A stretch of 64,000 nt of DNA from Pseudopyrenochaeta lycopersici (Eukaryota; Ascomycota; Dothideomycetes; Pleosporales; Pseudopyrenochaetaceae): positions 2,133,952 to 2,197,951 of the forward strand of contig NHZP01000005.1 of the NCBI GenBank assembly GCA_003313425.1, read 5' to 3'. The notes beneath the pieces were generated by a model, which did not search any database, had not been told where the DNA came from, and was given only the letters and a program-made list of their open reading frames with translations. Both the position numbers and the translations under genes were made by a program. Below are positions 45,596 to 54,724 of this stretch, in pieces (the first letter of the stretch is position 1; every line of letters starts with the position of its first letter).

Positions 45596-46087
45596 TATAT
45601 GAATATTCAAATAACGTCTTATATGCATATGCATGAATATATTCATATTCATATTCATATAACATATGAATATAATATGTACTGACGTATCTATATTCAT
45701 GCATATTCATATAATCTATGCATATAATATGTACTTACGTCTCTATATTCATGCATATTCGTATAAGAGGGGTGGTTCTAATTGGCTCATATAACATCTG
45801 ATCTCTTAGTTAGATTATAAAGAAAACTCGTTAATTAGAGCATCTAACCCATGAACTATTGACCTCTTACGTGAGTTCAGATGTTACCGAACATGCTGCC
45901 TGCTACTGCCTGCGCTAGCTCGGCTACTGCCTACCTGCAGCCTACTTGGCACTACGTTGGATAGTTCACTCCTTTGTATATACATGTAGCTAGAAACCTG
46001 TTACAAGAAAAACTCAGTCCTTATCTCCTTCCCTGCCTACTACTACCGGCATCTGCTCTGGGATTAACATACTGCTTATTAGCATCT

Positions 46088-48516
46088 ATGGCTTCTCAGG
46101 CTTCTGAGATATTAACCTTATGGACTAATAACCCTTCTATTGGCTCGTTTGTATCGAAACTTTTATGGAATTTTAACGCTTTTTTCTATGTAGATTATCC
46201 CGACGAACACTTCTAAGTTGAACCTGGCCTAAAGCGCAGAAGGACGAAGGGACATCGTGCTTACGTTTGTCTTTACTGTTAGAATCCTCTATGGTTGAAC
46301 TGAGTGCCTGGCAACGCTATACACTATGCAGAAACGGCCTACCGAGCCCTTATACGAGCGAGCGAGGCTGCAAATGATACTCTATCTGGTATATCTACCT
46401 CGGGCGTTTTGTCTGGCGCTATCGATTCGTATATCATCTCTCGTCCTTCTCAGGCTGCTCTCCGCAACTGTTTTAATAAGCAAGTCTACATTGAGGCAGT
46501 TGTGGGGCTTCTAACAAGGCGCAGACTGCTGTTTTCGGCAGTTGAGTACTCTGAGCTACGAGACCTAGCTCTGGCATGCAATCCAGCTATTGGAGACCTT
46601 CTCATCAGCGACCGAAAGCAGGCTATGGGCTATATTAACTCGAACTACTCGTTATATAGCTCACAGCTTGCTGAGAGCCTTCAAACAGCGCAGTCGAAGA
46701 TACACATGTCTTCTGATCTCTGGACATCACCACATCGACATGGCGTACTCGCTATATGCGCTCAATGGGTTAATGAGGACTTTAAGCTTTAGAAAGCACT
46801 ACTAGGACTTCTAGAGTGTAAATACAGCCATTCTGGCGCTGTGCAGGCTAGGTTGATTGCCAGTACGCTACAGAAGTTCAATATCACTGCTCAAAACCTT
46901 GGTTATTATACAGGCGATAATGCTACATCAAACGACACCTGCTTAGAGGAGCTAGCAAAGATTTTAGAGGCGGAATTAGGTGTAAGTCTAACTCATACTA
47001 AGCTGCTAATGCTGCTGTACACTATGCTAAATTATTATATAGGTCGAGTACCCTCACAAATGCCGCAGAATCCGCTGCATCGGCCATATTATTAATCTCG
47101 CCTTACAAGCCTTCCTTCTCGCTCGCTCAAAAGAAGCACTTAGAGCTGCACTCGAAGCTACTGCTGATGAACCTGGTTTAACTATGCTAGAGGAGTTCTC
47201 ACAGCAATTACATGAGCTGGATCCGGCGGAGATTGCGGCACGTTTGGATACCATAATACAGTAGGAAGAGCGGAGGGAGCAGCCTACGAGAAGATCTGCA
47301 AAGGTGAGGGGCAAGCGAGCCGCAATTACGCAGCAGCAAGCCAGCAACAGCGACGAGCGCTTCGCTGGCTGGCAAGGCATTCCAGCGCTAGCAAAGCTTC
47401 ATATACTTGCAGTCTACGTACGTAGCTCAGCTCTACATAACGATTAATGGTACGATACTGTAGGTAAGCAGCTAGGTGTCGACAATATCACGAGATGGTC
47501 CTCATGGTACAGGGTTATCGCTATTGCGTTAAAGGAGAAGACACAGATCATCTAGTTTACTGCTGAGCATGATAAGGATCTTGAGGGTAATACTCTTACT
47601 AGTAGGGATTGGGAGATGCTAGGCAGAACGCTAGAATTCCTCCAACCTTTCCATGAGGCTACGTTGGAAGCTGAAGGCGATATGGCATCAATCTCACAGT
47701 CCCTTGAGCTGCTGGACCTTCTCCTAGGACACTGCGAGAAGTGGAAGGTATACGGCTAATTTCACATCTTCCTACTTATCCGTAGCTTATATGGCATGCT
47801 AATTAGCTAATTAGGCCCACTACTCGCAGCCGAGCACTCGCGATGATCGCATAGTTCACTCTATCGATATGTGCTGGTTTATACTCGATAAGTATTATAC
47901 TATGACTGAGGATGTCCCTGTATACGCCGCTGCTCTCCTTCTCGATCCTTCTAAACGCAAGAGCTACATCGAAGAATGCTGGCCCGAGGAATGGCACGAG
48001 AGCGCGATTGCCGCCGCCCGTGGACTTTGGGAGAACGAGTATAATCGCGATGTCGAGACACAGCTATCGGAGCAATCCTTAGCTGTACCTGCTTCATTAA
48101 AGTGAAAGAAGGACACGATGCTCTCAAAGATGCGCTTAGAGGTGCGGAATAAGACTATGGCGAATACACGTGGCAAGGACGGTTTGGATAACTTTATCTC
48201 AGAGGCTCCTATCGCGCTTGCTGAGGGCACTACGCCTCTTCAATGGTGGTGTAGTGAGGACGTTCGTATAGCTTACCCACGGCTTAGCCGCATGGCTATC
48301 GATATCCTCTCTATACCAGCAGAGTCAGCGGAGCCAGAGCGGACCTTTTCAGGAGCTATGCGCACAGCTAGGTGGGATAGGCTACGATTACGGATTGAGA
48401 GCATTGAGAAGATTGAGTGTATCGGCAACTGGCTGCGAGAGGGTCATATTAGGCCCTCAGCCGAGGGCGGAATAGGCCTCCCGTGTGATCCAGAGGCTAT
48501 AGAGGGTGATATCTAA
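46088..48516 (+). pseudogene. hAT-D transposase, RIP-damaged
   Basis: ATG at 46088 (MASQASEI). A decayed zinc finger (YVCLYC) is followed by VVGLLTRRRLLFSAVEY, SSDLWTSPHRHGVLAICAQW with the first acid, GYYTGDNATSNDTCLEEL with the second, WSSWYRVIAIALK-like, DVPVYAAALLLDPSKRKSY and the dimerisation domain ILSIPAESAEPERTFSGAMR. Stops occur after DFKL, in the middle third and near 48102. It is closest in wording to hAT-A and hAT-B. Confidence 0.85.
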
Positions 48517-48729
48517 TAGCATACGGGTCAGATAGGAGTAATTGAGGTAATTTTTTGGGCTATACAGGTACATCAATTGACTTCCTTACTTCACTGCAGT
48601 GGCTTGGCATCACGTGAGCCCTTATATGAATATGCATGAATATGTTATATGAATATGTGTTTTGCTAGATAAGTTGAATATAATATTAATATAAGAAAAT
48701 CAGCGTGAATATTCATATAGCCATGTATG

Positions 48730-48737
48730 AGAAAGTT
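48730..48737. repeat. hAT-D target-site duplication, right
   Basis: AGAAAGTT, identical to 43726-43733. Confidence 0.92.
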
Positions 48738-48829
48738 GGGCGCCGGGCGCACAAGCCCTCACCGCATCGGAAACGGCTTCAAACACTATACCAGAATACC
48801 TTCGCTATACTGTGCCTCAGTTGAAGAAG

Positions 48830-48965
48830 TAACTTCAAACGTTTGAAGCAGATTGGCTAGGCATACCTTCGAGTCGTGCGTCGCGGACCGACCTCTTGAT
48901 GAAATGCGCAGACTCGGCAAACCAACCCGACCGCAGAGATGTCCACACTTCTTCGTCCAGAGCCA
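48830..48965 (-). CDS. possible 5' exon or small ORF
   Basis: A minus-strand frame of 44 codons, MALDEEVWTSLRSGWFAES to a TGA, in otherwise gene-free sequence between hAT-D and the Copia-2 LTR. The amino-acid composition looks protein-like but no family is recognised. The mirror copy is at 59320-59455. It may be the first exon of a gene interrupted by transposons. Confidence 0.25.
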
Positions 48966-49019
48966 TTCTTGTGCTAAGTAGCAAGTTGGACGAGTAGTAA
49001 TACCACGACTAGCACAAAA

Positions 49020-49150
49020 TGTAACACTACTCAGGTAGTACCCGCTAGAAGCCGGTCATGTGATCAGGCGACTGGGAACTATATAAGTCAGTCCGGCTCC
49101 CTGAGTCGGACCTCAATCAATCAATCACTTACTCCCTACTACTGATAACA
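49020..49150 (+). repeat. putative 5' LTR of Copia-2
   Basis: Starts TGTAACACTAC and ends CTGATAACA, has a CTATATAAG TATA box at about 49079 and is followed by the primer-binding site. At 131 bp it is close in size to the Copia-1 LTR. No second copy exists to confirm the boundaries. Confidence 0.5.
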
Positions 49151-49172
49151 GGTTATGAGCCCGGGCTCGCGC
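49151..49172 (+). other. primer-binding site, half-tRNA type
   Basis: GGTTATGAGCCCGGGCTCGC is complementary to an initiator-tRNA-Met anticodon arm (GGGCTCATAACC). Ty1/copia elements of the copia type are known to prime from a cleaved initiator-tRNA half rather than its CCA end. Confidence 0.6.
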
Positions 49173-49521
49173 TGAAACAAGGAGCTAAGTGTCCCAAATC
49201 AACTCGAAAGGATTTGTAGTGAATAAACTCGAACTCTAGCGACCCGATACAATCTTGAAATCCGACCGTTATTCGAAGACTAATGACGGACAATGCACCC
49301 ACCTGTCCATCATGCCTGGCAGAGCGTAGGTGCAGAGCTCCATGACGAGCACCTCGCTTAGCACAAACCCTCGGCTAGCGAATAATGCTTCTGCCAGTGT
49401 AAGGGGCTGCGCAAAGGTTGCCGATGCCTGGTAACAGGAATTGTATTCAATGAAGAAGAAAGTTATCTCAGGAGTAAGGCAGCATTTATATCTGCCTAAC
49501 TCCTCGCGACTCAATGATCGA

Positions 49522-49539
49522 GAAACTTCTAGAAGTTTC
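49522..49539. promoter_or_regulatory. perfect four-unit heat-shock element
   Basis: GAAacTTCtaGAAgtTTC: four alternating nGAAn units with exact 5-bp spacing, the HSF binding consensus. It lies in the Copia-2 leader, 308 bases upstream of a TATTTAAA box (about 49847) and 435 bases upstream of the gag ATG. Confidence 0.7.
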
Positions 49540-49639
49540 TAGTACTCCGAAGGTTCCACCGAGGAACATTACAACTAGGCTTTAGCCTCTTACAGCCAGG
49601 TCGACCTGGCAATTTGAAGTATGCTGGCAGAAGGAGTCA

Positions 49640-49825
49640 ACACATGAGACACCGTACGAAGAGGCTTGCACGAACTGCCGCACGAAGAAGCATACATGAG
49701 ACGCCGTACGAAGAAGCTTGCACGAACTGCCGTACGAAGAAACACATATGAGGCACTGTGTGAAGAAGAGTGTCGCACGAAGTACCACACGAAGAAGCAC
49801 ACACAGGGTGCTGCATGAAGAACTT
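49640..49825 (+). repeat. degenerate tandem repeat in Copia-2 leader
   Basis: About five imperfect units built from GTACGAAGAAGC and TTGCACGAACTGC, with a larger period near 56 bases. It may form structure in the leader RNA or act as an enhancer. Confidence 0.7.
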
Positions 49826-49973
49826 GCAGAAGAGCCTGTTGCAACCTATTTAAAGCTCAAAGTTACTACGTAAAGAAAACCTACGAAGTTACAACCTCCC
49901 GCTAAATACCTGACACCGAAAACGAGAGTCTAAGAAGCGAACACCACTACAAGTCTCATCTAGCTGAATCAAA

Positions 49974-51305
49974 ATGGCTGATAGAGGAGCATCTAGCCAA
50001 TTGGAGCAGATCCCACTCCTGGAGGGGCCATGTGGGTACATGAAATGGAACCAAAAGATGGAGGACTGGTTGGGCCTCTACGGTTACGGAAAGCTACTCA
50101 GCGAGCAAACTGTGCAACCAACCAGGCGCGAACACGAGAGCAACAACGAGTACCTAACCAGGATCGATACCTGGGAAGAGAAGCAAGAGCGAGGCTATGC
50201 GGCGATCCGCAGCCGATGTGGATTAAATGCCCGAGAAGAACTAAAGGGTGTGAACCAAGTGGACGCAGCATTAGCCAAACTCAAAAGTCGTTTTCAGCCA
50301 AAGGGAAGCGCAATATTTCAGCAGCTTGATCAAAACTACGCCAGACTTACCCTCGAACATTGCAAGAGCGTGTCAGAGTTCGCTGAAAAGCTTCGTACCG
50401 CCCGAAACGAAATCCACCTACTTGATGAAACCTGCAAAATAAGTGAGCCTCATTCTGTGAATAGATTCCTGACCGGACTTGGCGACAATTATAACGTCTT
50501 CCTGACCTCGTTCTATCAAAACAATCGACTAATACCAGAACGAGACGCTCAGAATGTTATCACGAAAGATGCCGTAACCTTTGATGAGGCAGTAATTGCA
50601 GCTGAAAAGGAAGAACAACGACAGCGGTTCGGCGAGAAGAGTAAGGAAGAAACAGCACTTGTCGCGCAACGGCGCCCACAGCTGCACTGCTCTGAGTGCG
50701 GAAGGAACGGCCATACGCGTAATCAGTGCTGGGAGCTGTACCCAGAACTTAAAGCACAAGTCTTAGCCGAGAGAGCCTTGCGAAGACGGAAGCGGGAAGA
50801 GCAAAAATCAAAGAAGATTGAAAAAGAAGGTGCAGGCAACACGGCCGCACTGCCAGTGTCGAATCTTGCCTTCCAAGACGAATGGGCGCCGGCGATTGAG
50901 CAGGCTCTGAGCTTTGCCTTCCCAGCCGTATCACTGTCGACTGCCTCACCAGGAGTGTCGCGGCTCCTAGAAGAGAACTGGGTGTTCGACTCGGGATGCA
51001 CAAACCACTCTTCGTGCCAGAAGAGCGTGTTTCTCCCCAGTTCACTCCGGACATACAATGGACCACCAATCAATGGCTTCGAAGGCTCGAGACAGCAACC
51101 CACAATGATCGGCACTGCAGTGGTGGCCTGCGATTCAGCCAACAAACGCGAACTACTCACACTGTCCGACACATTGTATCACCCTAACGCTGGCTGCAAC
51201 CTTGTGTCCATCTCCCAGCTAAGAAAGAAGGGGGCAAAGCTTGCCTTCTCGAATGAAAGAATCACCATTGAACGCTCTGGCAAGGTGCTTAGTGCTTACA
51301 GCTGA
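49974..51305 (+). CDS. Copia-2 gag with protease
   Basis: A 443-residue open frame from ATG at 49974. Residues 1-200 are a UBN2/gag-type capsid region (MKWNQKMEDWL, then FLTGLGDNYNVF). A CCHC zinc knuckle CSECGRNGHTRNQC is near residue 240. The aspartic protease motif WVFDSGCTNHSS is near residue 337, followed by CNLVSISQLRKKGAKL. A frame change near 51295 separates it from the integrase. It is undamaged by stops, unlike Copia-1. Confidence 0.88.
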   Translation: MADRGASSQLEQIPLLEGPCGYMKWNQKMEDWLGLYGYGKLLSEQTVQPTRREHESNNEYLTRIDTWEEKQERGYAAIRSRCGLNAREELKGVNQVDAALAKLKSRFQPKGSAIFQQLDQNYARLTLEHCKSVSEFAEKLRTARNEIHLLDETCKISEPHSVNRFLTGLGDNYNVFLTSFYQNNRLIPERDAQNVITKDAVTFDEAVIAAEKEEQRQRFGEKSKEETALVAQRRPQLHCSECGRNGHTRNQCWELYPELKAQVLAERALRRRKREEQKSKKIEKEGAGNTAALPVSNLAFQDEWAPAIEQALSFAFPAVSLSTASPGVSRLLEENWVFDSGCTNHSSCQKSVFLPSSLRTYNGPPINGFEGSRQQPTMIGTAVVACDSANKRELLTLSDTLYHPNAGCNLVSISQLRKKGAKLAFSNERITIERSGKVLSAYS

Positions 51306-51957
51306 CGAGAGGCACGGACTCTACTTCCTCCGACCCTGGCAAAGAAATGCCGTATCCCTTCCTGCTTATTCATTCAGTAAAGATTGACTAGCTCCGTGGC
51401 ACGTACGGCTGTCCCATTTGGGAGAGCAGGGCCTTAAAAGGCTGGTAGATATGGTAAATGGGATGCGGCATCTACCGCCATCTTGTACCTGTGTTTCCTG
51501 TGTCAACAGCAAATTCACCCAGCGCCCACACAAAAAGCCGTTCCGTAGGGGCGAATACCCTATGGAGTTCATCCACATTGATATCAAGGGACCGTTGCCA
51601 CCAGGAGTGAACGGTGAACGATACTGGATTACGATAGTTGACGATTCGACCGCTTATGTAGAGTGTGACCCTCTCAAGAGTAGAGACGAGGCTCCATTTG
51701 CCATCGAGCGATTCCTTCGAAAGAACGAACGCCCCGAGCGAAAGACGCACCGTGCTCGCCTTGACCAAGCTGGAGAGTTCACCTCAGAAGAGCTCGTGAA
51801 CTTTCTTAAAGATATGGGCATTGCAGTGGAACTTACTGGAACGAACCAGCACCAAGCTAACGGTGTAGCTGAGATCACCAACCGGATTATGCATGAGCGG
51901 CTCATGGCCAGGGTGGTCGTCGATATAGTCGATAATCGATATCGATATATCGACTAA
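51300..51957 (+). pseudogene. Copia-2 GAG-pre-integrase and integrase, truncated
   Basis: After the frame change the protein continues ERHGLYFLRPW, passes a TAG near 51388, then WHVRLSHLGEQGLKRL with the H and CxxC ligands of the zinc-binding domain. The catalytic core has FIHIDIKGPL (first acid), ARLDQAGEFTSEE (second) and QANGVAEITNR (Glu). Copia-like sequence ends at HERLMA (about 51906); what follows is an AT-rich palindromic segment and a LINE tail. Confidence 0.82.
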
Positions 51958-51984
51958 CTGAAAGTACCCCAATCGTTACGATTT
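51907..51984. other. ATCGATATCGAT-rich segment between Copia-2 and LINE-3
   Basis: Contains an imperfect palindrome, AGTCGATAATCGATATCGAT then ATATCGACT (51928-51956). The words match the subterminal repeats of hAT-B. Possibly a small hAT fragment at the break. Confidence 0.35.
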
Positions 51985-52829
51985 GGTTGGTTGGTTGGTT
52001 GGTTGGTATTCATTTTACGTCTAGTTGATGGGGATTAAGTCCACCATCTCGCCTCCCGAAGGGCATATACGACGTGCTAAGCTATGGGATTACAGTGCTG
52101 ACACACTACCTTAGAAAGCATTTCTTGCCTGCGCGGGTATTGCTACCATTTCAGAACTACAGCTCCCCGTCCAGTTGGGGAGACTGAGCAGTGTGTGTAC
52201 ATTAGGGTTGTTCCCCTTGTGTGCGTTCAGAGGCAGTTGAGTGCCGTGAGAGAGAGTAGGGAAAAAGTAGGTGGGTGTAGAGAGCCGGTGCTCTGTCGAA
52301 TCGAAGCCGTGGCTCTGCGCGAGGAGAGCCTTTGTACCAGGCTTGGCCATGCCTGTGTCGAAGGAGACAGGTGTAGTAGGAAGGCAAAGCCAGGCCTGTC
52401 CTTCTTCTTTATCCCCGAGAGTTGTTAAATGTAAGGCCATGCTGGCTGCCTTGTTTGCGAGTTAAGAGCCGGTGCTCTGCCGAATCGTGCCGTAGCTCTT
52501 CGCGTGGAGAGCCTTGCGTCAGGCCTGGCAATGCCCTTATATTGCAAGAACAAGGAGTGTCAAGGCTGTCTCCTTGTCTTGATGGTGGTTGTGGCCTTCG
52601 ACCGAACGTGAAAATCTGAGTAGCGCACGGGCCATTTTGGAAAGATTTCAGCTCAGCGAAGAGCTGAAAGACAAAAGAGGCCAGCGCGCCTGCCACAACG
52701 CCTGCAGCGGAGAGAGGACGTTGGGAAACAGATTTAAGAAGGCATTTGAGTCGTGTTTTAACGAAAAATCGATGGATATCGACCTTTCGCTGACCTGGAA
52801 AAGTTGATGTTCGGGGCGCAGGATTGAGA
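51983..52829 (-). mobile_element. LINE-3, 5'-truncated non-LTR copy
   Basis: On the minus strand it ends with the same 3' region as LINE-1 and LINE-2 (the GCCTCCCGAAGGGCATATAC block at 52050-52070) and a tetranucleotide tail (GGTT repeats on plus, 51983-52008). The body has no reverse transcriptase; it is 3' UTR-like with two AGAGCCGGTGCTCTG hairpin-type modules at about 52280 and 52466. Mirror copy at 55456-56302. Confidence 0.7.
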
Positions 52830-53261
52830 GGTTGGTTGGTTGGTTGGTTGGTTGGTTGGTATTCATTTTACGTCTGTTTGATGAGGATTAAGTCCACCAT
52901 CTCGCCTCCCGAAGGGCATATACGACGTGCTAAGCTATGGAATTATAGTACAGGCGCACTACCTTAGAAAGCATTTCTTGCCTACGCAGGTATTGCTACC
53001 ATGTCAAGCTGCAGCTCCCCTTCCAGTCAGGGAGACTGAGCCGTGTGGGTACATTAGGGAAGAACCCCTTATACTCTATGGCATAATGTGCCGTTACGGT
53101 AGAAAGAGAAACAAGAGTGTATGAGGAGATTGTAAGGAAGGAGGTAGAAGGGTGAGAAGTGTCGCAGCCGTTGTGCTGCTGGTGCTGGTGTCGCTGGGTG
53201 CTACACTGGAGCCTGGCGCAGTAGCGTCTTTTACTACTGTGCCATTGCACGGCAGGACGAG

Positions 53262-54724
53262 CTACCGTGGACAAATCTTACTATAGTACTGTGTGAGCTG
53301 GGTGAATGCCTCAAAGGCCTCTGGATCATCTATCAGCACTGCAGTATACGCGAGGCCGTTGGCCCGGCTAGAGGGTGGCATAGGTGGTCGAAGTGGCCAT
53401 CGGCTGAAGGCTGCCAGGGTCTTGCGGCATAGCACGAGGTGCTCTGGCGTCTTGTCGCGTTGGCATGAGCAGGTGAGTTTCGCGTCGTCGTGGTGGAACT
53501 TTCTATGGTACCAGGCAAAGTCCCCATGCATAGATCGAATAGAAAGGAGTCTAGCCAATGTGGCTCTTGAGAGGTCTAGCTCTCTTGGTCCGCGGCGTGG
53601 CGCGTAGTCCAAGTCCCAGCTTTTATACCACCTTGAGAGTTTCGTCTTCTTGTCTAACCACCAGATCTGTTGTGTGCTGCGCAGTGCCTTGCGGGCAACT
53701 GATCTGATGCCTGAGAGTGTGGGCATAGCGGCTTTCCCGGTTGGAGGCGATGGGTGCTGGGCTTCTAGGTTGGCTAGTCTGTCTGCCGCCTCGTTTCCTT
53801 CAATACCTAGGTGGCCAGGGGCCCACTTAATAGAGATATCGTGTGTCTCCATGGCACCGTGGCACTCCAGGAAGGCCCATTGCGATGTAGGCGGTGCGTC
53901 GCCTCTAAGGCACCAGATAACCGAGGTGCTGTCAATGCACAGCCAGATGCGGCGGCTGCTAAGATCTGGCTGCCGCACAGTGTACTGGAGGCCTCTCCAC
54001 GCCCCTACTGCCTCTGCGTCAAAGACGTGTGAGGTTGGGTGAAGTGACCCACGACCACTCTGTAGCTGCTTTCCATCCTGATACACTGCAAAGCCATACG
54101 TGACCCGCTTTTCTCCTGCTTTTGTATATTGTTCAGAGCCGTCTGAAAAGATAGTCACGTCTAACGGTGGGAGCTGGGTCCACCATGCCTGAAAGGCCTT
54201 AGCTGCCGTCTTCTTATCTATGCCGAGTGTTGGGTCCATTCGGCAGCTAGGCGAGTAGTGGGGGGCTGTTAGTGTTGTCCTAGGAATCTCTGGCAGGAGA
54301 GATCCTATATGTTGGACTCTCGTCTGGACTCGCTGTGGTCGTCCCGCTCCCTTGCCTCTATTTACCTTAGGGATGGCAGTACGGCTGGTCAGAGGGTGGT
54401 CCGCATCCATGGTACGTAAATGGGCTGCAAATCGGAGCTTGGCTTCCTCTAGCGCCACTACTGCAGATGGGAGTCCAGCGTCTCGAAAGAGCGTGGCTGT
54501 GGGGGTCGTTCTCCACACCGGTAGGATGCCCCTTGCGGCTATGGCGAGTATCTTGTCCATGGCAGCTATGTGCCATCCAACATAGGCGCTGACCTCTGGC
54601 GGCCTGCCAGGTTTAAGTGATCGGGGCGGCTTGGTGCGGCCTCTGTACCAGCATTCAGCCCCATGCAGAAGGGATGGGTACACGCAGGTAATAGTAGCAT
54701 TACGCAGGGAGCTGGCTGGTGGTC
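53262..54724 (-). pseudogene. LINE-2 ORF2 C-terminal part
   Basis: Reads from GPPASSLRNATITCVYPSLL through GILPVWRTTPTATLFRDAG, then an RNase H domain with FSDGSEQYT, DAEAVGAWRGLQ, LCIDSTSVIW and GNEAADRLANLE (all four acids), and a CSCQRDKTPEHLVLC knuckle before CPR and the stop. No internal stop. It is very like LINE-1. The polymerase palm domain is missing, so the protein cannot be active. Confidence 0.88.
53561..54724. other. spacer of the giant inverted repeat
   Basis: 1164 bases of LINE-2 ORF2, not duplicated. The centre of symmetry is at 54142.5. Confidence 0.95.

Larger units (their letters stand above)
43734..48729 (+). mobile_element. hAT-D, CATACATGGC family, carrying Pogo-3
   Basis: Termini CATACATGGCTA...TATGAATATTC (split by Pogo-3) and GAATATTCATATAGCCATG at the right, flanked by AGAAAGTT. 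Without Pogo-3 the element is about 3.14 kb. Private subterminal words are ATATGAATAT and ATGCATGAATAT (45596-45770, 48620-48720). Confidence 0.92.
49020..51984 (+). mobile_element. Copia-2 LTR retrotransposon, 3'-truncated
   Basis: A plausible LTR (49020-49150), primer-binding site, an 820-base leader, gag, protease, and two thirds of the integrase. Copia-like sequence stops near 51906; reverse transcriptase, RNase H and the 3' LTR are missing and a LINE 3' end follows at 51983. It is a different family from Copia-1. A full mirror copy lies at 56301-59265. Confidence 0.85.
44285..53560. repeat. left arm of a giant inverted repeat
   Basis: Position x pairs with 108285 minus x on the opposite strand. 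Corresponding reading frames agree exactly in coordinates from about 47000 to 53560 (for example 49974-51305 with 56980-58311). The outer limit is set by the window end, not by loss of similarity. Confidence 0.97.
52830..54724 (-). mobile_element. LINE-2 non-LTR retrotransposon, 5' end lost at the foldback
   Basis: Minus-strand element: ORF2 part to 53262, 3' UTR, conserved 3' region and an ACCA-type tail at 52830-52860. The upstream part of the reverse transcriptase is replaced at 54725 by an inverted copy of the element's own 3' part. The segment 53561-54724 is the only sequence in this half of the window without a mirror copy. Confidence 0.85.

Noticed and set aside
49151..49172. A tRNA gene
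   Set aside because: Only the anticodon-arm complement is present; no cloverleaf can be formed, so it is a primer-binding site.
50723..51172. A 149-codon minus-strand frame in Copia-2
   Set aside because: It is antisense to the gag-protease frame with zinc knuckle and DSG motif.
51983..52008. GGTT repeats as telomeric DNA
   Set aside because: The unit is GGTT (ACCA), not TTAGGG, and it sits at the 3' end of a LINE like the tails at 40957 and 52830.
52048..52200. Conserved 150-base blocks at several sites as a non-coding RNA gene
   Set aside because: They always end in the ACCA tail and are the shared LINE 3' region.
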